A DNA stretch of 19,233 nucleotides from an uncultured Solobacterium sp. (GCA_900552125.1 URYK01000051.1:1-19233); one strand, 5' to 3'. Counted from the first letter of the stretch, positions 1 to 9,177 are shown. Numbers and translations: made by a program. Notes: generated by a model from the sequence alone, not told the origin.

Positions 1-491
1 AACCATACAGCTAACATACTTCCAGCTATCATAATAATGACAACATAGATATATGTCCAAATACTTGAGTCAGATAAAATATTATATCCAGTATCAAAAG
101 CGTATGTTAATACGCCACCTTGTAATGCTGCTAAGAATAATGTTACATATCTTGTAACCCGGTCTTTTTTCTTTTTACCGGTATTACCTTCTTTACGCCA
201 TTGGCTCAATGCCGGAATAACATCCATTGACAATAACTGGATAATAATGGAAGCTGTAATGTAAGGGCCTACACCTAGAGCAAAAACAGATAACTGTTCA
301 AGACCACCCCCACCAAGGAGGTTGATCATTTCAAATAAACTATTGCTCTTAGCATTTGTCATTGTTGAAATGTCAACTCCTGGTACGGTGATTGCTGCGC
401 CAAAACGGAAGATAAACAACATGGCGAGAGTAAAGAGTATTCGATTACGGATATCTTTACTCTTAAACATGCTGATAATCGTTTTTAGCAT
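1..491 (-). CDS. secY: SecY, preprotein translocase channel subunit (5' part only)
   Basis: Integral membrane core of the Sec translocon, which moves unfolded preproteins across or into the cytoplasmic membrane together with SecE/SecG and SecA. I translated this by hand: 163 complete codons are visible before the left edge cuts the gene. The N-terminus (MLKTIISMFKSKDIRNRILF) is typical of Gram-positive SecY. Hydrophobic helix 1 lies at about residues 17-36, a glycine-rich plug-like stretch at 58-64, helix 2 at about 68-88, a basic cytoplasmic loop (KKKKD) at 106-110, and further helices at about 113-130 and 145-163. The start ATG lies one base after the rplO stop, and an AGAGG-like ribosome site sits inside the rplO end, so it is probably translationally coupled. 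Partial only because of the window edge; the family is usually about 430 residues. Confidence 0.96.
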   Translation of the reverse strand, partial: MLKTIISMFKSKDIRNRILFTLAMLFIFRFGAAITVPGVDISTMTNAKSNSLFEMINLLGGGGLEQLSVFALGVGPYITASIIIQLLSMDVIPALSQWRKEGNTGKKKKDRVTRYVTLFLAALQGGVLTYAFDTGYNILSDSSIWTYIYVVIIMIAGSMLAVW

Positions 492-492
492 A

Positions 493-933
493 TTAGATAA
501 CCTCTGCTTTTCCGCCTGCCTGCTCAATTGTAGCTAAAGCTGATTTAGAGAATTTATTAGCTTTTACTGTTAATTTTTTCTCTAATGCACCTTCACCCAA
601 TACTTTAATACCATCCAATTCTTTTTTTACTAATCCACATTCGATTAGTAATTCTGGAGTAACTTCAGTTCCATCTTCAAAACGATTTAAAGAAGCAACA
701 TTAACGATTGCATATTCTTTACGTGTAAAGTTTGTAAATCCACGTTTAGGTAAACGTCTAGCTAAAGGAGTCTGACCACCTTCAAAACCAAGTCGAACGC
801 CTCCACCTGATCTTGCGTTTTGTCCTTTATGTCCTTTACCAGCAGTTTTCCCATTACCAGAACCATGTCCACGTCCAACTCGATAAGAAGCTTTACGTGC
901 ACCTTCTGTATATTTCATTTCATGTAATTTCAT
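493..933 (-). CDS. rplO: 50S ribosomal protein L15 (uL15)
   Basis: Late-assembling large-subunit protein that contacts 23S rRNA domains. At 146 aa it has the normal bacterial length. The N-terminal extension shows the characteristic glycine/basic stretch ([19 protein letters not shown]) at about residues 20-39, followed by a [27 protein letters not shown] core at about 43-65 that threads into rRNA. Start is ATG at 933 with a cctcct (AGGAGG on the minus strand) site at 942-947, 8 nt away. It follows rpsE directly with a 15-nt gap; most Bacillota have rpmD (L30) in that place. secY begins 1 nt after the stop. Confidence 0.98.
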   Translation of the reverse strand: MKLHEMKYTEGARKASYRVGRGHGSGNGKTAGKGHKGQNARSGGGVRLGFEGGQTPLARRLPKRGFTNFTRKEYAIVNVASLNRFEDGTEVTPELLIECGLVKKELDGIKVLGEGALEKKLTVKANKFSKSALATIEQAGGKAEVI

Positions 934-948
934 GTTCTAATCCTCCTA

Positions 949-1461
949 TTAACCGCGAATTTCTTCTGGTTTTTTACCACGGAGTTGAGCAACTTCCTCG
1001 ATTGTTTTCAGATCTTTTAATGCAGAAATCGTAGCACGAACCATGTTGATAGGTGTACGGCTTCCTAAACATTTAGAAAGGATGTCATTAATACCTGCTA
1101 GTTCTAATACTGCACGTACAGCACCACCAGCAATTACCCCAGTACCTTCAGATGCAGGACGAAGGAATACTTCACCAGCTCCGTATCTACCAGTAATTTC
1201 ATGAGGAATTGTAGATCCTACAATAGGTACTGTAAATACATTTTTCTTAGCATCTTCAATTGCTTTTTTAATAGCATCAGGTACTTCGTTGGCTTTACCT
1301 GTTCCGAAACCAACACGTCCTTTTTTATCACCGATAACAACTAGAGCTGCAAAGCGGAAACGACGTCCACCCTTAACTACTTTTGTTACACGGTTAATGG
1401 TAACTACGCGTTCTTCAAATTCTTTTTCAGCTTCGCGATTTCTTCTTGGTCTACGTTCCAT
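949..1461 (-). CDS. rpsE: 30S ribosomal protein S5 (uS5)
   Basis: Small-subunit protein at the mRNA entry region, important for decoding accuracy. From the ATG at 1461 it is 170 aa. An N-terminal dsRNA-binding-like fold is visible ([20 protein letters not shown]), with [13 protein letters not shown], then the C-terminal S5 domain with a [19 protein letters not shown] segment. An in-frame ATG also occurs at 1467, but the AGGAGG site (plus positions 1470-1475) would be only 2 nt from it and is 8 nt from the ATG at 1461, so I chose 1461. The ribosome site overlaps the rplR stop codon (TAG at 1474-1476), which suggests coupling. Confidence 0.98.
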   Translation of the reverse strand: MERRPRRNREAEKEFEERVVTINRVTKVVKGGRRFRFAALVVIGDKKGRVGFGTGKANEVPDAIKKAIEDAKKNVFTVPIVGSTIPHEITGRYGAGEVFLRPASEGTGVIAGGAVRAVLELAGINDILSKCLGSRTPINMVRATISALKDLKTIEEVAQLRGKKPEEIRG

Positions 1462-1473
1462 TCGCATAACCTC

Positions 1474-1830
1474 CTAAAATTTCAAGCCAGCAACTCTTGC
1501 TGCTTCGGCTAATGCTTTTACACGCCCTGTATAAACATAACCACCACGGTCAAATACAACATTAGTGATATTTTTTTCCATTGCACGTTTAGCAATTTCT
1601 GTTCCTACAGTCTTAGCGGCTTCAACATTTCCACCGTTTTCTAATTTTAATTCTACACTACTAGCAGATGCTAATGTAACACCATTAACATCATCAATGA
1701 TCTGCGCGTGAATGTTGCTGTTTGAACGGAAAACGTTCAGGCGGGGACATTCAGGAGTACCGCTAACTTTGGTACGAACACGCACGTGACGACGAATTCG
1801 TTCGTCATTTCTAGAAACTTTCTTAAGCAT
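1474..1830 (-). CDS. rplR: 50S ribosomal protein L18 (uL18)
   Basis: 5S rRNA-binding protein of the central protuberance, working with L5. 118 aa, the usual bacterial length. The basic N-terminus ([19 protein letters not shown], residues 6-24) and the [13 protein letters not shown] motif (here [20 protein letters not shown]) are diagnostic, as is the C-terminal [20 protein letters not shown]. It sits in the standard spc order between rplF and rpsE. The 21-nt gap to rplF carries a ggagaa-type ribosome site. Confidence 0.98.
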   Translation of the reverse strand: MLKKVSRNDERIRRHVRVRTKVSGTPECPRLNVFRSNSNIHAQIIDDVNGVTLASASSVELKLENGGNVEAAKTVGTEIAKRAMEKNITNVVFDRGGYVYTGRVKALAEAARVAGLKF

Positions 1831-1851
1831 TGTTCAAATTCTCCTTTCCCA

Positions 1852-2397
1852 CTATTTCTTACCTGCTGTTTTACCTTCCTTACGACGAACATATTCACCT
1901 TTATAGCGAATACCTTTTCCTTTGTAAGGTTCTGGTTTTCTTACAGCACGAATATTTGCAGCGAATTCACCAACGCGTTGTTTGTCAATTCCTGATACTT
2001 TGATATCAGTAGCAGAAGTACATTCTACTGTTAAACCTTCTTCTACTTCAAATTCAATTGGGTGAGAATATCCAACATTTAATGTTAATTTTTTTCCGCT
2101 AACAGCAGCACGGAAACCGATACCTACTAGCTGAAGTTCTTTAACAAAACCTTGAGATACACCTTCAACCATATTGAATAGTAATGCACGAGTTGTACCG
2201 TGCAACTGTTTGATATGTTTCTCATCATTAGGACGAGTTACAGTTAATACATTTTCTTCTACTTTAATACCTAAAGTAGGGTTAAACTGACGAGTTAAAG
2301 TACCTTTAGGACCTTTAACAGTCACCTCATTCCCTTCAGCGACAGATACTTCTACGCCTGCAGGAATGGTAATCGCCTTATTACCGATACGTGACAT
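1852..2397 (-). CDS. rplF: 50S ribosomal protein L6 (uL6)
   Basis: Large-subunit protein near the sarcin-ricin loop and the base of the L7/L12 stalk. 181 aa, normal for the family. It begins [19 protein letters not shown] and carries both L6 repeats: repeat one around residues 10-80 ([12 protein letters not shown]) and repeat two around 90-165 with the signature [20 protein letters not shown] near the C-terminus. Gap of 21 nt from rpsH, with a cggagg-type site just upstream of the ATG. Confidence 0.98.
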   Translation of the reverse strand: MSRIGNKAITIPAGVEVSVAEGNEVTVKGPKGTLTRQFNPTLGIKVEENVLTVTRPNDEKHIKQLHGTTRALLFNMVEGVSQGFVKELQLVGIGFRAAVSGKKLTLNVGYSHPIEFEVEEGLTVECTSATDIKVSGIDKQRVGEFAANIRAVRKPEPYKGKGIRYKGEYVRRKEGKTAGKK

Positions 2398-2418
2398 TTT
2401 CTTACCTCCGTTTAGCTA

Positions 2419-2814
2419 TTACCAAACGTAAGCGATGACTTCACCGCCAACATGTTTAGCGTTTGCTTCTTTATCTGTAATTACACCATGAGATGTAGAG
2501 ATAATTGCTATTCCTAGTCCATTCATTACGCGAGGAATAGAATCCACTTTTGCGTATACTCGTAAACCAGGTTTAGAAATTCTCTTTAGCCCATTGATTA
2601 CTTTTTCATTGTTAGGACCATATTTCAGTGTAATAGTAATTGTTTTCTTAACATCACCATCTACTGCGTAATCCGTGATGAATCCTTCATTTTTCAAAAT
2701 CTTTGCGATTTCAACTTTTTCTTTGCTTGCAGGGATTTCTACTGTTTCGTGACGTGCCTGTAAGGCATTACGAATACGAGTAAGCATATCTGCAATCGGA
2801 TCTGTCATAATCAT
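2419..2814 (-). CDS. rpsH: 30S ribosomal protein S8 (uS8)
   Basis: 16S rRNA central-domain binder needed for early 30S assembly. It is the translational repressor of the spc operon in E. coli; whether it is so here is not shown. 131 aa. N-terminus [21 protein letters not shown]-terminal signature [12 protein letters not shown] and ending [10 protein letters not shown] second in-frame ATG lies at 2808, but the AGGAGG at plus 2824-2829 is 9 nt from the ATG at 2814 and 15 nt from the other, so 2814 is preferred. Confidence 0.98.
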   Translation of the reverse strand: MIMTDPIADMLTRIRNALQARHETVEIPASKEKVEIAKILKNEGFITDYAVDGDVKKTITITLKYGPNNEKVINGLKRISKPGLRVYAKVDSIPRVMNGLGIAIISTSHGVITDKEANAKHVGGEVIAYVW

Positions 2815-2835
2815 GACTTTATTCCTCCTATCTAA

Positions 2836-3021
2836 TTACCAACTTGCCTTCTTCACACCCGGAATTTGACCTTTATAAGCCAATTCACGGAAGCAAATAC
2901 GGCATAGTTTGTATTTACGTAAAACTGAGTGAGGACGTCCACAACGCTCACATCTAGTGTACTCGCGCACTTTGTACTTTTGAGGACGTTTTGCTTTGTT
3001 TATCATTGCTTTTTTTGCCAT
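2836..3021 (-). CDS. rpsN: 30S ribosomal protein S14, zinc-ribbon type (uS14 type Z)
   Basis: Late-binding protein of the 30S head. 61 aa, the short form. Four cysteines at residues 24, 27, 40 and 43 (CERC...CRIC) form the zinc site, so this is the zinc-containing paralogue, not the longer cysteine-free one. A TTG at 3028-3030 would add three residues, but it lies 2 nt from the AGGAGG (plus 3033-3038). The ATG at 3021, 11 nt away and followed by [14 protein letters not shown], matches family N-termini and is my start. The ribosome site overlaps the rplE stop codon. Confidence 0.98.
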   Translation of the reverse strand: MAKKAMINKAKRPQKYKVREYTRCERCGRPHSVLRKYKLCRICFRELAYKGQIPGVKKASW

Positions 3022-3036
3022 ATACGTCAAGTCCTC

Positions 3037-3576
3037 CTATTTCTTGAAAGGCATGCCCATTTCTTCTAGCAACGCCTTAGCTTCTTCGTTAGTATTTGCA
3101 GTCGTTACAATAACGATATCCATACCACGAACTTTATTTACCTTATCATAATCGATTTCTGGGAAAATCAATTGTTCTTTGATTCCTAAAGTGTAGTTTC
3201 CACGGCCATCAAATGCAGTATCACTTACACCACGGAAGTCACGAACTCGAGGTAAAGAGATATTCATTAATTTATCTAAGAAATCATACATTTTTTCTTT
3301 TCTTAGAGTTACTTTACATCCAATTGGCATACCTTCACGTAATTTGAAGTTTGCAATTGATTTTTTTGCTTTTGTGATTACTGGAGCTTGTCCTGTGATC
3401 TGTGCTAGTTCAGCTACAGCTTCATCTAACAATTTTGGGTTACCGATTGCTTCACCAATACCCATGTTAATAACTACTTTATCAATATGAGGCACTTCCA
3501 TGATTGATTTGTAATTGAATTTTTTCATCAAACTTGGAGTTACAACCTCTTTATATTTCTGTTCTAGGCGGTTCAT
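3037..3576 (-). CDS. rplE: 50S ribosomal protein L5 (uL5)
   Basis: Binds 5S rRNA and forms the B1b inter-subunit bridge with S13. 179 aa, standard length. Recognised by [20 protein letters not shown], the block [10 protein letters not shown] around residues 34-43, GCKVTLR at about 102-108 and the C-terminal [19 protein letters not shown]. Start has a GGGGAGG site 7 nt upstream. The gene lies between rplX and rpsN in normal order. Confidence 0.98.
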   Translation of the reverse strand: MNRLEQKYKEVVTPSLMKKFNYKSIMEVPHIDKVVINMGIGEAIGNPKLLDEAVAELAQITGQAPVITKAKKSIANFKLREGMPIGCKVTLRKEKMYDFLDKLMNISLPRVRDFRGVSDTAFDGRGNYTLGIKEQLIFPEIDYDKVNKVRGMDIVIVTTANTNEEAKALLEEMGMPFKK

Positions 3577-3589
3577 CCTTTAACCTCCC

Positions 3590-3913
3590 CTACTTAACTT
3601 CAGCGCCGGTTTTCTTATAGACGCGAACCTTTTCTGTATTACCTTTTTTATCAGTTTTAAATTCAAAACCTACACGGCTTGCTTTTTTAGCTTTTGAATC
3701 GTAAGCCATTACGTTTGAAACATGGATTGGTGCTTCTTTTTCAATGATTCCTCCATCAGGATTAGCCTGAGTTGGTTTCAAGTGTTTTTTAACAATGTTA
3801 ACACCTTCCACGATTACTTTATTTTCCTTAGGAAAAACTTTGGTTACTTCACCGATAGTGCCCTTGTAAGCACCTGTAATAACCTGAACTTTATCACCTT
3901 TTTTGATTTTCAC
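3590..3913 (-). CDS. rplX: 50S ribosomal protein L24 (uL24)
   Basis: Early assembly initiator that binds the 5' domain of 23S rRNA and later lies near the peptide exit. 107 aa. The N-terminal KOW motif is visible at about residues 3-30 ([20 protein letters not shown]), followed by [15 protein letters not shown] and the conserved [16 protein letters not shown]. Gap of 12 nt after rplN; ribosome site AGGAGG-like directly upstream of the ATG. Confidence 0.98.
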   Translation of the reverse strand: MKIKKGDKVQVITGAYKGTIGEVTKVFPKENKVIVEGVNIVKKHLKPTQANPDGGIIEKEAPIHVSNVMAYDSKAKKASRVGFEFKTDKKGNTEKVRVYKKTGAEVK

Positions 3914-3925
3914 AAAGACACCTCC

Positions 3926-4294
3926 TTATAATACTTCTGGTGCCAAAGATACAATTTTCATGAAATCTTTGTCACGTAATTCACGTGCAACTGGTCCGAA
4001 AATACGAGTTCCACGTGGTGTTTTATCATCTTTGATCAATACAACTGCATTGTCATCGAATTTGATGTATGTTCCGTTTTCACGACGTACTCCACGTTTT
4101 GTACGTACGATTACACCTTTAACAACGTCACCTTTTTTAACAGTTCCACCAGGAGTAGCCTGCTTAACTGCGCAGACAACGATATCCCCGATGTTTGAGA
4201 ACTTACGTACGCTTCCACCTAAACAACGGATTACTAATACTTCTTTAGCTCCAGTGTTGTCAGCGACGCGTAATCTACTTTCATTCTGGATCAT
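3926..4294 (-). CDS. rplN: 50S ribosomal protein L14 (uL14)
   Basis: Interface protein forming bridges with the 30S subunit and the docking place for the silencing factor RsfS. 122 aa, the invariant family length. Begins [20 protein letters not shown]; the [13 protein letters not shown] and [14 protein letters not shown] blocks are the family signature. Gap of 17 nt after rpsQ. Confidence 0.99.
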   Translation of the reverse strand: MIQNESRLRVADNTGAKEVLVIRCLGGSVRKFSNIGDIVVCAVKQATPGGTVKKGDVVKGVIVRTKRGVRRENGTYIKFDDNAVVLIKDDKTPRGTRIFGPVARELRDKDFMKIVSLAPEVL

Positions 4295-4311
4295 GAATAT
4301 CTACCTCCTGA

Positions 4312-4572
4312 TTACAGCTGAACAGCTTTTTCAATGATTTTAACTAGACGGAATCTTTTTGTAGCAGATAATGGACGAGTTTCCATGATTTCTACTTTAT
4401 CTCCCATTCTAGCTTCATTGTTTTCATCATGTGCTTTGAATTTCTTAGAATATTTTACACGTTTTCCGTATAATGGGTGAGTTTTCTTAGTTTCAACGAT
4501 AACTGTAATAGTTTTATCCATTTTATCAGAAACTACAGTCCCACGATATACTTTACGGTTAGATCTTTCCAT
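4312..4572 (-). CDS. rpsQ: 30S ribosomal protein S17 (uS17)
   Basis: OB-fold protein binding the 5' domain of 16S rRNA early in assembly. 86 aa. Diagnostic sequence: [19 protein letters not shown] at residues 6-24, a middle [19 protein letters not shown] loop and [19 protein letters not shown] near the C-terminus. Gap of 16 nt after rpmC, with a ggagg-type ribosome site. Confidence 0.98.
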   Translation of the reverse strand: MERSNRKVYRGTVVSDKMDKTITVIVETKKTHPLYGKRVKYSKKFKAHDENNEARMGDKVEIMETRPLSATKRFRLVKIIEKAVQL

Positions 4573-4588
4573 AACTTAGTGATCCTCC

Positions 4589-4789
4589 TTAATCCTGATT
4601 ACTAAGCTCACGCTCAGTCATCACAGTTTTGATACGGGCAATTGTCTTTTTCACTGTCTTTAAACGAGCAGTGTTAGTCAACTGACCAGTAGCTTGTTGG
4701 AAACGAAGATTAAAAAGTTCATCTTTAAGCGTTTCGATCTCTTGTAATAATTCAGTGTTGCTTTTTTCTCTGATCTCTTTCGCTGTCAT
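4589..4789 (-). CDS. rpmC: 50S ribosomal protein L29 (uL29)
   Basis: Small helical protein at the exit tunnel, part of the docking surface for trigger factor and SRP. 66 aa. Two long helices are predicted: residues 2-35 ([23 protein letters not shown] read in part) and 40-62, with the family motif [18 protein letters not shown] between them. Starts 2 nt after the rplP stop, so its ribosome site (ggagag) lies inside rplP and it is probably translationally coupled. Confidence 0.97.
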   Translation of the reverse strand: MTAKEIREKSNTELLQEIETLKDELFNLRFQQATGQLTNTARLKTVKKTIARIKTVMTERELSNQD

Positions 4790-4791
4790 AA

Positions 4792-5208
4792 TTACTTCTC
4801 TCCTTTTCTAACAACAAATTTTGTTTTAACTGGTAATTTGTGAGAAGCAAGACGGAATGCTTCACGTGCTACTTCTTCAGATACACCAGCGATTTCAAAC
4901 ATAACACGGCCCGGTTTAACAACTGCTACCCATCCTTCAGGAGCACCTTTACCAGAACCCATACGTACTTCTAGAGGTTTTTTCGTTCTTGCCATATGAG
5001 GGAAGATACGGATCCAAACCTTACCACCACGTTTCATATAACGAGTCATGGCGATACGAGCAGCTTCGATCTGACGGTTACTGATGTAGGCACCAGTATC
5101 AGCCATTAAACCATATTCACCAAAAGATACTTCACGACCAGCTTTCGCACGTCCCTCGTAGCTTAAACGGTGAGGTCTTCTATATTTAGTTCTCTTAGGC
5201 ATTAACAT
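4792..5208 (-). CDS. rplP: 50S ribosomal protein L16 (uL16)
   Basis: Late-assembling protein near the A-site and peptidyl transferase centre. 138 aa. Start [14 protein letters not shown] fits Bacillota L16, which typically begins MLxPKR. The signature blocks [20 protein letters not shown] (residues 45-64) and [19 protein letters not shown] are clear. An ATG at 5202 (MPKR) is possible, but the GGAGG at plus 5219-5223 is 10 nt from the ATG at 5208. Gap of 3 nt after rpsC. Confidence 0.98.
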   Translation of the reverse strand: MLMPKRTKYRRPHRLSYEGRAKAGREVSFGEYGLMADTGAYISNRQIEAARIAMTRYMKRGGKVWIRIFPHMARTKKPLEVRMGSGKGAPEGWVAVVKPGRVMFEIAGVSEEVAREAFRLASHKLPVKTKFVVRKGEK

Positions 5209-5211
5209 AAA

Positions 5212-5994
5212 TTAGTTTCCTCCTTCCGCTTTCTTAGGAGCATTTTCAGCTACAGAGTTTCTATTTCTCTGACTGTTGTTTTTATTTCCGCCACGGTTTC
5301 CACGACGGTTACGACGTCTGTCGTTTCCAGCATTTTTTGGAGCTTCTGGTTCTTGAACCATCTGTCCTGGAAGAACTTCTCCACGGCAGATCCAAACTTT
5401 AACACCTAGACGACCATAAGTCGTATGTGCTTCTTCCCAAGCATAATCGATATCAGCACGTAATGTGTGTAGAGGAACAACACCTTCGCTGTATCCTTCA
5501 GTACGAGCCATATCTGCTCCACCTAAACGACCAGATACTGCAGTTTTGATACCTTTTGCACCAGCACGCATTGTTCTCTGAATTGCTTTTTTCTGAGCAG
5601 TACGGAAACTAGCACGCTGTTCCAACTGATCTGCAATGCTGCGAGCTACTAATTTAGCATCTAAGTCTGGGTTTGCAATTTCTAAAACTTTCAAGTAAAT
5701 GTTTTTTCCACCTGTAAGTTTTTCGATTTTCTTTTTCAACATTTCAACGTTTTCACCGTTTGTACCAATGATCACACCTGGACGAGCAGTACGGATCATG
5801 ATTTCCACACGGTTTTTAGAACGTTCGATTTCTACTCTTGAAACTGATGCATTTTTGCATTCAGCAAACAAGAATTCACGAATTTTAACATCTTCTAACA
5901 ATAAATCGGCATAATCCTTGTCAGCATACCATCTGGATTCCCAGTCACGGATGACACCAACACGTAATCCGATCGGACTAACTTTCTGTCCCAT
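5212..5994 (-). CDS. rpsC: 30S ribosomal protein S3 (uS3) with long Asn/Arg/Gly-rich C-terminal tail
   Basis: Head protein at the mRNA entry channel, with helicase-related function together with S4 and S5. 260 aa, compared with about 218 in B. subtilis and 233 in E. coli. Begins [20 protein letters not shown]. The KH type 2 domain spans about residues 38-106, with the GTNG loop at 77-80. The C-terminal domain at about 120-212 includes [14 protein letters not shown] (197-210). Residues 215-260 form an added low-complexity tail with [15 protein letters not shown] at 226-240, likely disordered and RNA-binding. The reading frame is open and in phase through the tail, so it is not a frameshift. 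Gap of 11 nt after rplV. Confidence 0.98.
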   Translation of the reverse strand: MGQKVSPIGLRVGVIRDWESRWYADKDYADLLLEDVKIREFLFAECKNASVSRVEIERSKNRVEIMIRTARPGVIIGTNGENVEMLKKKIEKLTGGKNIYLKVLEIANPDLDAKLVARSIADQLEQRASFRTAQKKAIQRTMRAGAKGIKTAVSGRLGGADMARTEGYSEGVVPLHTLRADIDYAWEEAHTTYGRLGVKVWICRGEVLPGQMVQEPEAPKNAGNDRRRNRRGNRGGNKNNSQRNRNSVAENAPKKAEGGN

Positions 5995-6005
5995 GAGCTA
6001 CCTCC

Positions 6006-6341
6006 TTAATCACGCTCGTCAACCACAATTGTAATGTGGCTGGTGCGTTTGTGGATTGCACTTGCAGATCCTTTTGCACGTGGCATAAAACGTTTTAAAG
6101 TAATACCTTCATTAGCATAGCATGCCTTAACGTACAATTTTTCTTCATCCAAATCATGGTTATTAACTGCATTTGCTACTGCAGATTTTAACACTTTACC
6201 AACTGCTTCTGCTGCAACGTTTGGTGTAAATTTTAAGATTGCAGCTGCTTCAGCAGCATCTTTCCCACGAATCAAATCGATAACAATACGAGCTTTTCTA
6301 GGTGGGATACGTAATGTTTTCGCTGTTGCTTTTACTTCCAT
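6006..6341 (-). CDS. rplV: 50S ribosomal protein L22 (uL22)
   Basis: Spans the 50S subunit and lines the peptide exit tunnel constriction with L4; hairpin changes in this family cause macrolide resistance. 111 aa. The N-terminus [20 protein letters not shown] and the extended beta-hairpin with [20 protein letters not shown] near the C-terminus are characteristic. No deletion is seen in the hairpin. Gap of 15 nt from rpsS. Confidence 0.98.
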   Translation of the reverse strand: MEVKATAKTLRIPPRKARIVIDLIRGKDAAEAAAILKFTPNVAAEAVGKVLKSAVANAVNNHDLDEEKLYVKACYANEGITLKRFMPRAKGSASAIHKRTSHITIVVDERD

Positions 6342-6356
6342 TATAACGTTTCCTCC

Positions 6357-6635
6357 TTATCTCTTAGCTTTCTTGTCATCATCGCCATGTCCACCGTATT
6401 TACGGGTTGGCACGAATTCACCAAGTTTGTGACCTACCATATCTTCTGTAACGTAAACAGGTAAGTGTTCTTTACCGTTGTAAACGGCAAATGTATGTTC
6501 CACAAACTGAGGGAATATAGTTGAACGACGTGACCAGGTTTTAATAACTTGTTTTTTACCAGCCTTGTTCAGTTCTTCCACTTTTTTCATTAAGTGGTCA
6601 TCACAGAATGGGCCTTTTTTAAGACTACGACTCAT
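6357..6635 (-). CDS. rpsS: 30S ribosomal protein S19 (uS19)
   Basis: Head protein that forms a complex with S13 and contacts the A-site tRNA. 92 aa, exact family length. Begins [20 protein letters not shown] and contains [20 protein letters not shown] and [18 protein letters not shown]. Gap of 20 nt after rplB with an aaaggagg site. Confidence 0.99.
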   Translation of the reverse strand: MSRSLKKGPFCDDHLMKKVEELNKAGKKQVIKTWSRRSTIFPQFVEHTFAVYNGKEHLPVYVTEDMVGHKLGEFVPTRKYGGHGDDDKKAKR

Positions 6636-6655
6636 TTTTTCATTTCCTCCTTTGC

Positions 6656-7489
6656 CTATTTGCCATTACGACGACGAACGATCAATTTCGTTGAAGCTTT
6701 TTTAGTTTTACGAGTTTTTACACCCATAGCTTTTTTACCCCAAGGTGTCATTGGAGATTTACGTCCTACTGGAGTACGTCCTTCACCACCACCATGAGGG
6801 TGATCATTAGGGTTCATAACAGAACCACGAACAGTTGGGCGAACACCTTTCCAACGCATACGTCCAGCCTTACCATAGTTAACTAGGCTGTGGTCTTCAT
6901 TTCCAACCTGTCCGATAGTTGCACGGCAATTAGACAGAATTCTACGAACTTCACCAGAAGCTAAACGAACCGTTGTATATTTTTCTTCAATACCAAGGAT
7001 CTGAGCTGATGTACCAGCGGAACGAGCCATCTGGCCACCTTTACCTGGTTTTAATTCAATATTGTGGATGAAAGTACCTTCTGGGATATCTTTCAATTCT
7101 AATGCATTACCAACTTTAATGTCGGCACCTGCTCCAGATACTACTGTCATACCAACAGTTAATCCTTTAGGAGCGATGATGTAACGTTTTTCACCATCTG
7201 CATAGTTTAATAAAGCAATGTTTGCAGAACGGTTTGGATCGTATTCGATAGTAGCTACACGAGCTGGGATACCATCTTTATTTCTTTTGAAATCGATGAT
7301 ACGGTAAGCTCTTTTATGTCCGCCACCTTTATGGCGAGTAGTGATACGTCCGTTGTTATTACGTCCACCTTTGCTTTTTAATGGAGCTAATAAGCTTTTT
7401 TCTGGTTTATTTGTGGTAATTTCTTCATAGCTTAAGCTTGTCATACCACGACGACCTGGAGTGGTCGGTTTATACTTCTTAATTGGCAT
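6656..7489 (-). CDS. rplB: 50S ribosomal protein L2 (uL2)
   Basis: Highly conserved protein needed for subunit association and peptidyl transferase activity. From ATG 7489 it is 277 aa, the normal length. Begins [22 protein letters not shown]-binding core [19 protein letters not shown] at about residues 48-66; the conserved loop [20 protein letters not shown] near residues 222-241 contains the His implicated in activity. An in-frame ATG at 7513 would add MRKEEIDN, but the AAGGAGG at plus 7501-7507 lies within that extension and is placed for the ATG at 7489. The 59-nt gap to rplW is the largest inside this operon and holds a hairpin. Confidence 0.98.
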   Translation of the reverse strand: MPIKKYKPTTPGRRGMTSLSYEEITTNKPEKSLLAPLKSKGGRNNNGRITTRHKGGGHKRAYRIIDFKRNKDGIPARVATIEYDPNRSANIALLNYADGEKRYIIAPKGLTVGMTVVSGAGADIKVGNALELKDIPEGTFIHNIELKPGKGGQMARSAGTSAQILGIEEKYTTVRLASGEVRRILSNCRATIGQVGNEDHSLVNYGKAGRMRWKGVRPTVRGSVMNPNDHPHGGGEGRTPVGRKSPMTPWGKKAMGVKTRKTKKASTKLIVRRRNGK

Positions 7490-7520
7490 GTTGTCAATTT
7501 CCTCCTTACGCAATATTTAT

Positions 7521-7546
7521 TCAGGAAATAGCGTGCTTCTTCCTGA
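7521..7546 (-). other. Inverted repeat (RNA hairpin) in the rplW-rplB gap
   Basis: In the transcript, a perfect 7-bp stem TCAGGAA / TTCCTGA (plus 7540-7546 and 7521-7527) encloses a 12-nt loop. It begins 2 nt after the rplW stop and ends about 14 nt before the rplB ribosome site. No U-run follows, so it is not a standard intrinsic terminator. It could be an mRNA processing or stability element or a protein-binding site; the role is unknown. Confidence 0.5.
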
Positions 7547-7548
7547 TA

Positions 7549-7845
7549 TTATTCAGCATCGTCGCCGAATAAGTTGATATCCTGTCCTTCTTTGATTTTT
7601 ACATATGCTTTACGAACAGCTTTTGTTTTACCAACATATTTACCCATTCTCTTAGTTCTTGGTTTTACATTAACGATGTTTACTTTTTCAACATCAACAC
7701 CAAAAACAGCTTCTACAGCTTGTTTGATCTGAGTTTTGTTAGTTCCTTTTTTTACTTCAAATGTTACTTTATTATCTTCGTCCATATATCTCATTGTTTT
7801 TTCAGTGATGATTGGACGAATAATGATATCCTTGTAGTTTTCCAT
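7549..7845 (-). CDS. rplW: 50S ribosomal protein L23 (uL23)
   Basis: Exit-tunnel protein that provides the binding site for trigger factor and SRP. 98 aa. N-terminus YKDIIIRPIITEKTMRYMDE, then the conserved VTFEVKKGTNKTQIKQAVEA at about 28-47, the VNIVNVKPRTKRMGKYVG loop, and an acidic end (DINLFGDDAE). The ATG overlaps the rplD stop as TAATG (plus 7843-7847), so translation is probably coupled to rplD. Confidence 0.98.
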   Translation of the reverse strand: MENYKDIIIRPIITEKTMRYMDEDNKVTFEVKKGTNKTQIKQAVEAVFGVDVEKVNIVNVKPRTKRMGKYVGKTKAVRKAYVKIKEGQDINLFGDDAE

Positions 7846-8474
7846 TATGCAAGTGCCTCCTCAACATCTTTCACAGCAGCTTCTGTAAAGACGATTTTGT
7901 TAGCATTTACGATATCGTAAACATTTAATCCATCAGCAGTTAACATCATCATTGTTGGGATGTTTCTCATACTTAGGAATGCGTTTTCAAAATCTTCACC
8001 TTCAGATACTACAAATAAAGTTTTCTTAGGTGCGTTGATATCTGCGATAATCTGATTGAAAGCTTTTGTTTTAGGAGCTTCTAATTCAAATTTATCTACA
8101 ACGCTCATTGCGTTTTCTAACACTTTTTCAGATAATACTGATTTTAATGCTAGACGACGAACTTTTTTGTTTAATTTGTAACCATAGTTTCTTGGAGTAG
8201 GACCAAATACTGTTCCTCCACCTCTCCACTGTGTTGCACGGATAGAACCCTGACGAGCACGTCCAGTTCCTTTCTGACGCCAAGGTTTACGTCCACCGCC
8301 ACTTACTTCAGTACGAGTTTTTGTGTCGTGTGTTCCCTGACGCATAGATGCTCTCTGCATAATGATAGCATCGAAGATACATTGCTGATTTGGCTCGATG
8401 CCAAATACTGTATCAGCAAGAGTTATTTCTTTCAACTCTTTACCAGTTTGGCTTAATACGACCATCTTAGGCAT
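7845..8474 (-). CDS. rplD: 50S ribosomal protein L4 (uL4)
   Basis: Early assembly protein; its long loop lines the exit tunnel opposite L22. In E. coli, L4 also represses its own S10 operon; that is not established here. 209 aa. Starts [19 protein letters not shown]; the tunnel loop [19 protein letters not shown] lies at about residues 60-78, followed by [19 protein letters not shown]. The C-terminal Rossmann-like half ends in [11 protein letters not shown]. Gap of 3 nt after rplC and a one-base overlap with rplW. Confidence 0.98.
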   Translation of the reverse strand: MPKMVVLSQTGKELKEITLADTVFGIEPNQQCIFDAIIMQRASMRQGTHDTKTRTEVSGGGRKPWRQKGTGRARQGSIRATQWRGGGTVFGPTPRNYGYKLNKKVRRLALKSVLSEKVLENAMSVVDKFELEAPKTKAFNQIIADINAPKKTLFVVSEGEDFENAFLSMRNIPTMMMLTADGLNVYDIVNANKIVFTEAAVKDVEEALA

Positions 8475-8477
8475 CTT

Positions 8478-9164
8478 TTATTCCTCCTCTTTCGTGTAAT
8501 CTACTAATGTTACAGGTTCTGTATTACCTTTTGAACATTTAGCAGAGCGTACCATTACCATTCCACGTTTTGGTCCAGGCACGTTACCTTTGATTAATAA
8601 GTAGTTGTTTTCAACATCAACTTTGATTACTGTCAAGTTCTGGTTAGTAGTTCTGTATCCACCTTCTTGACCAGCCATTACTGTTCCCTTTAAGATTTTA
8701 CCCTGACGAGAAGTAATACCATTTGTTGCAAGAGAACCGATATGTCTGTGATGTCCAGAACCATGGCTCTTAGGACCGATTTTCGCATTGTTACGAACAA
8801 TCGTACCCATGAATCCTTTACCTTTTGATGTACCGATAACATCAACAGTTTCACCAGCACTGAAGATACCAACGTTAACTTCAGCTCCTAGTTCAAGATC
8901 TGCGAATTCGCTGTCACGAATTTCTCTAACAAATCTTTTTGGTGCAGTGTTAGCTTTTGCAGCGTGTCCTACTTCAGCTTTAGTACTGCGTTTTTCCTTA
9001 ACATCTTCAAAACCTAATTGTACAGCTTCGTATCCGTCGTTTTCCACTGTTTTCTTCTGTAATACAACATTTGGACAAGCCTCAACCACAGTTACTGGAA
9101 TCAGTGTTCCATCTTCTGTAAAGACCTGAGTCATTCCAAGTTTACGTCCTAGAATACCTTTCAT
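8478..9164 (-). CDS. rplC: 50S ribosomal protein L3 (uL3)
   Basis: Initiator of 50S assembly whose extended loop reaches near the peptidyl transferase centre. From ATG 9164 it is 228 aa. Begins [20 protein letters not shown]; the loop [18 protein letters not shown] (about residues 135-152) and GRxG-type [15 protein letters not shown] block are diagnostic. The open frame continues upstream into rpsJ, but GGAGGTGA at plus 9169-9176, 7 nt before ATG 9164, fixes the start. Gap of 13 nt after rpsJ. Confidence 0.98.
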   Translation of the reverse strand: MKGILGRKLGMTQVFTEDGTLIPVTVVEACPNVVLQKKTVENDGYEAVQLGFEDVKEKRSTKAEVGHAAKANTAPKRFVREIRDSEFADLELGAEVNVGIFSAGETVDVIGTSKGKGFMGTIVRNNAKIGPKSHGSGHHRHIGSLATNGITSRQGKILKGTVMAGQEGGYRTTNQNLTVIKVDVENNYLLIKGNVPGPKRGMVMVRSAKCSKGNTEPVTLVDYTKEEE

Positions 9165-9177
9165 GATGTCACCTCCA

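Noticed and set aside
322..537. Open frames on the plus strand across the ribosomal block (for example 322-537, 813-1034, 3903-4337, 14152-14511)
   Set aside because: They lie antisense to clearly recognised genes, lack good ribosome sites and give low-complexity or unfamiliar proteins; they are shadows of the real genes.
7521..7546. rplW-rplB hairpin as an intrinsic terminator
   Set aside because: No U-run follows the stem, and essential ribosomal genes lie downstream, so termination is unlikely.
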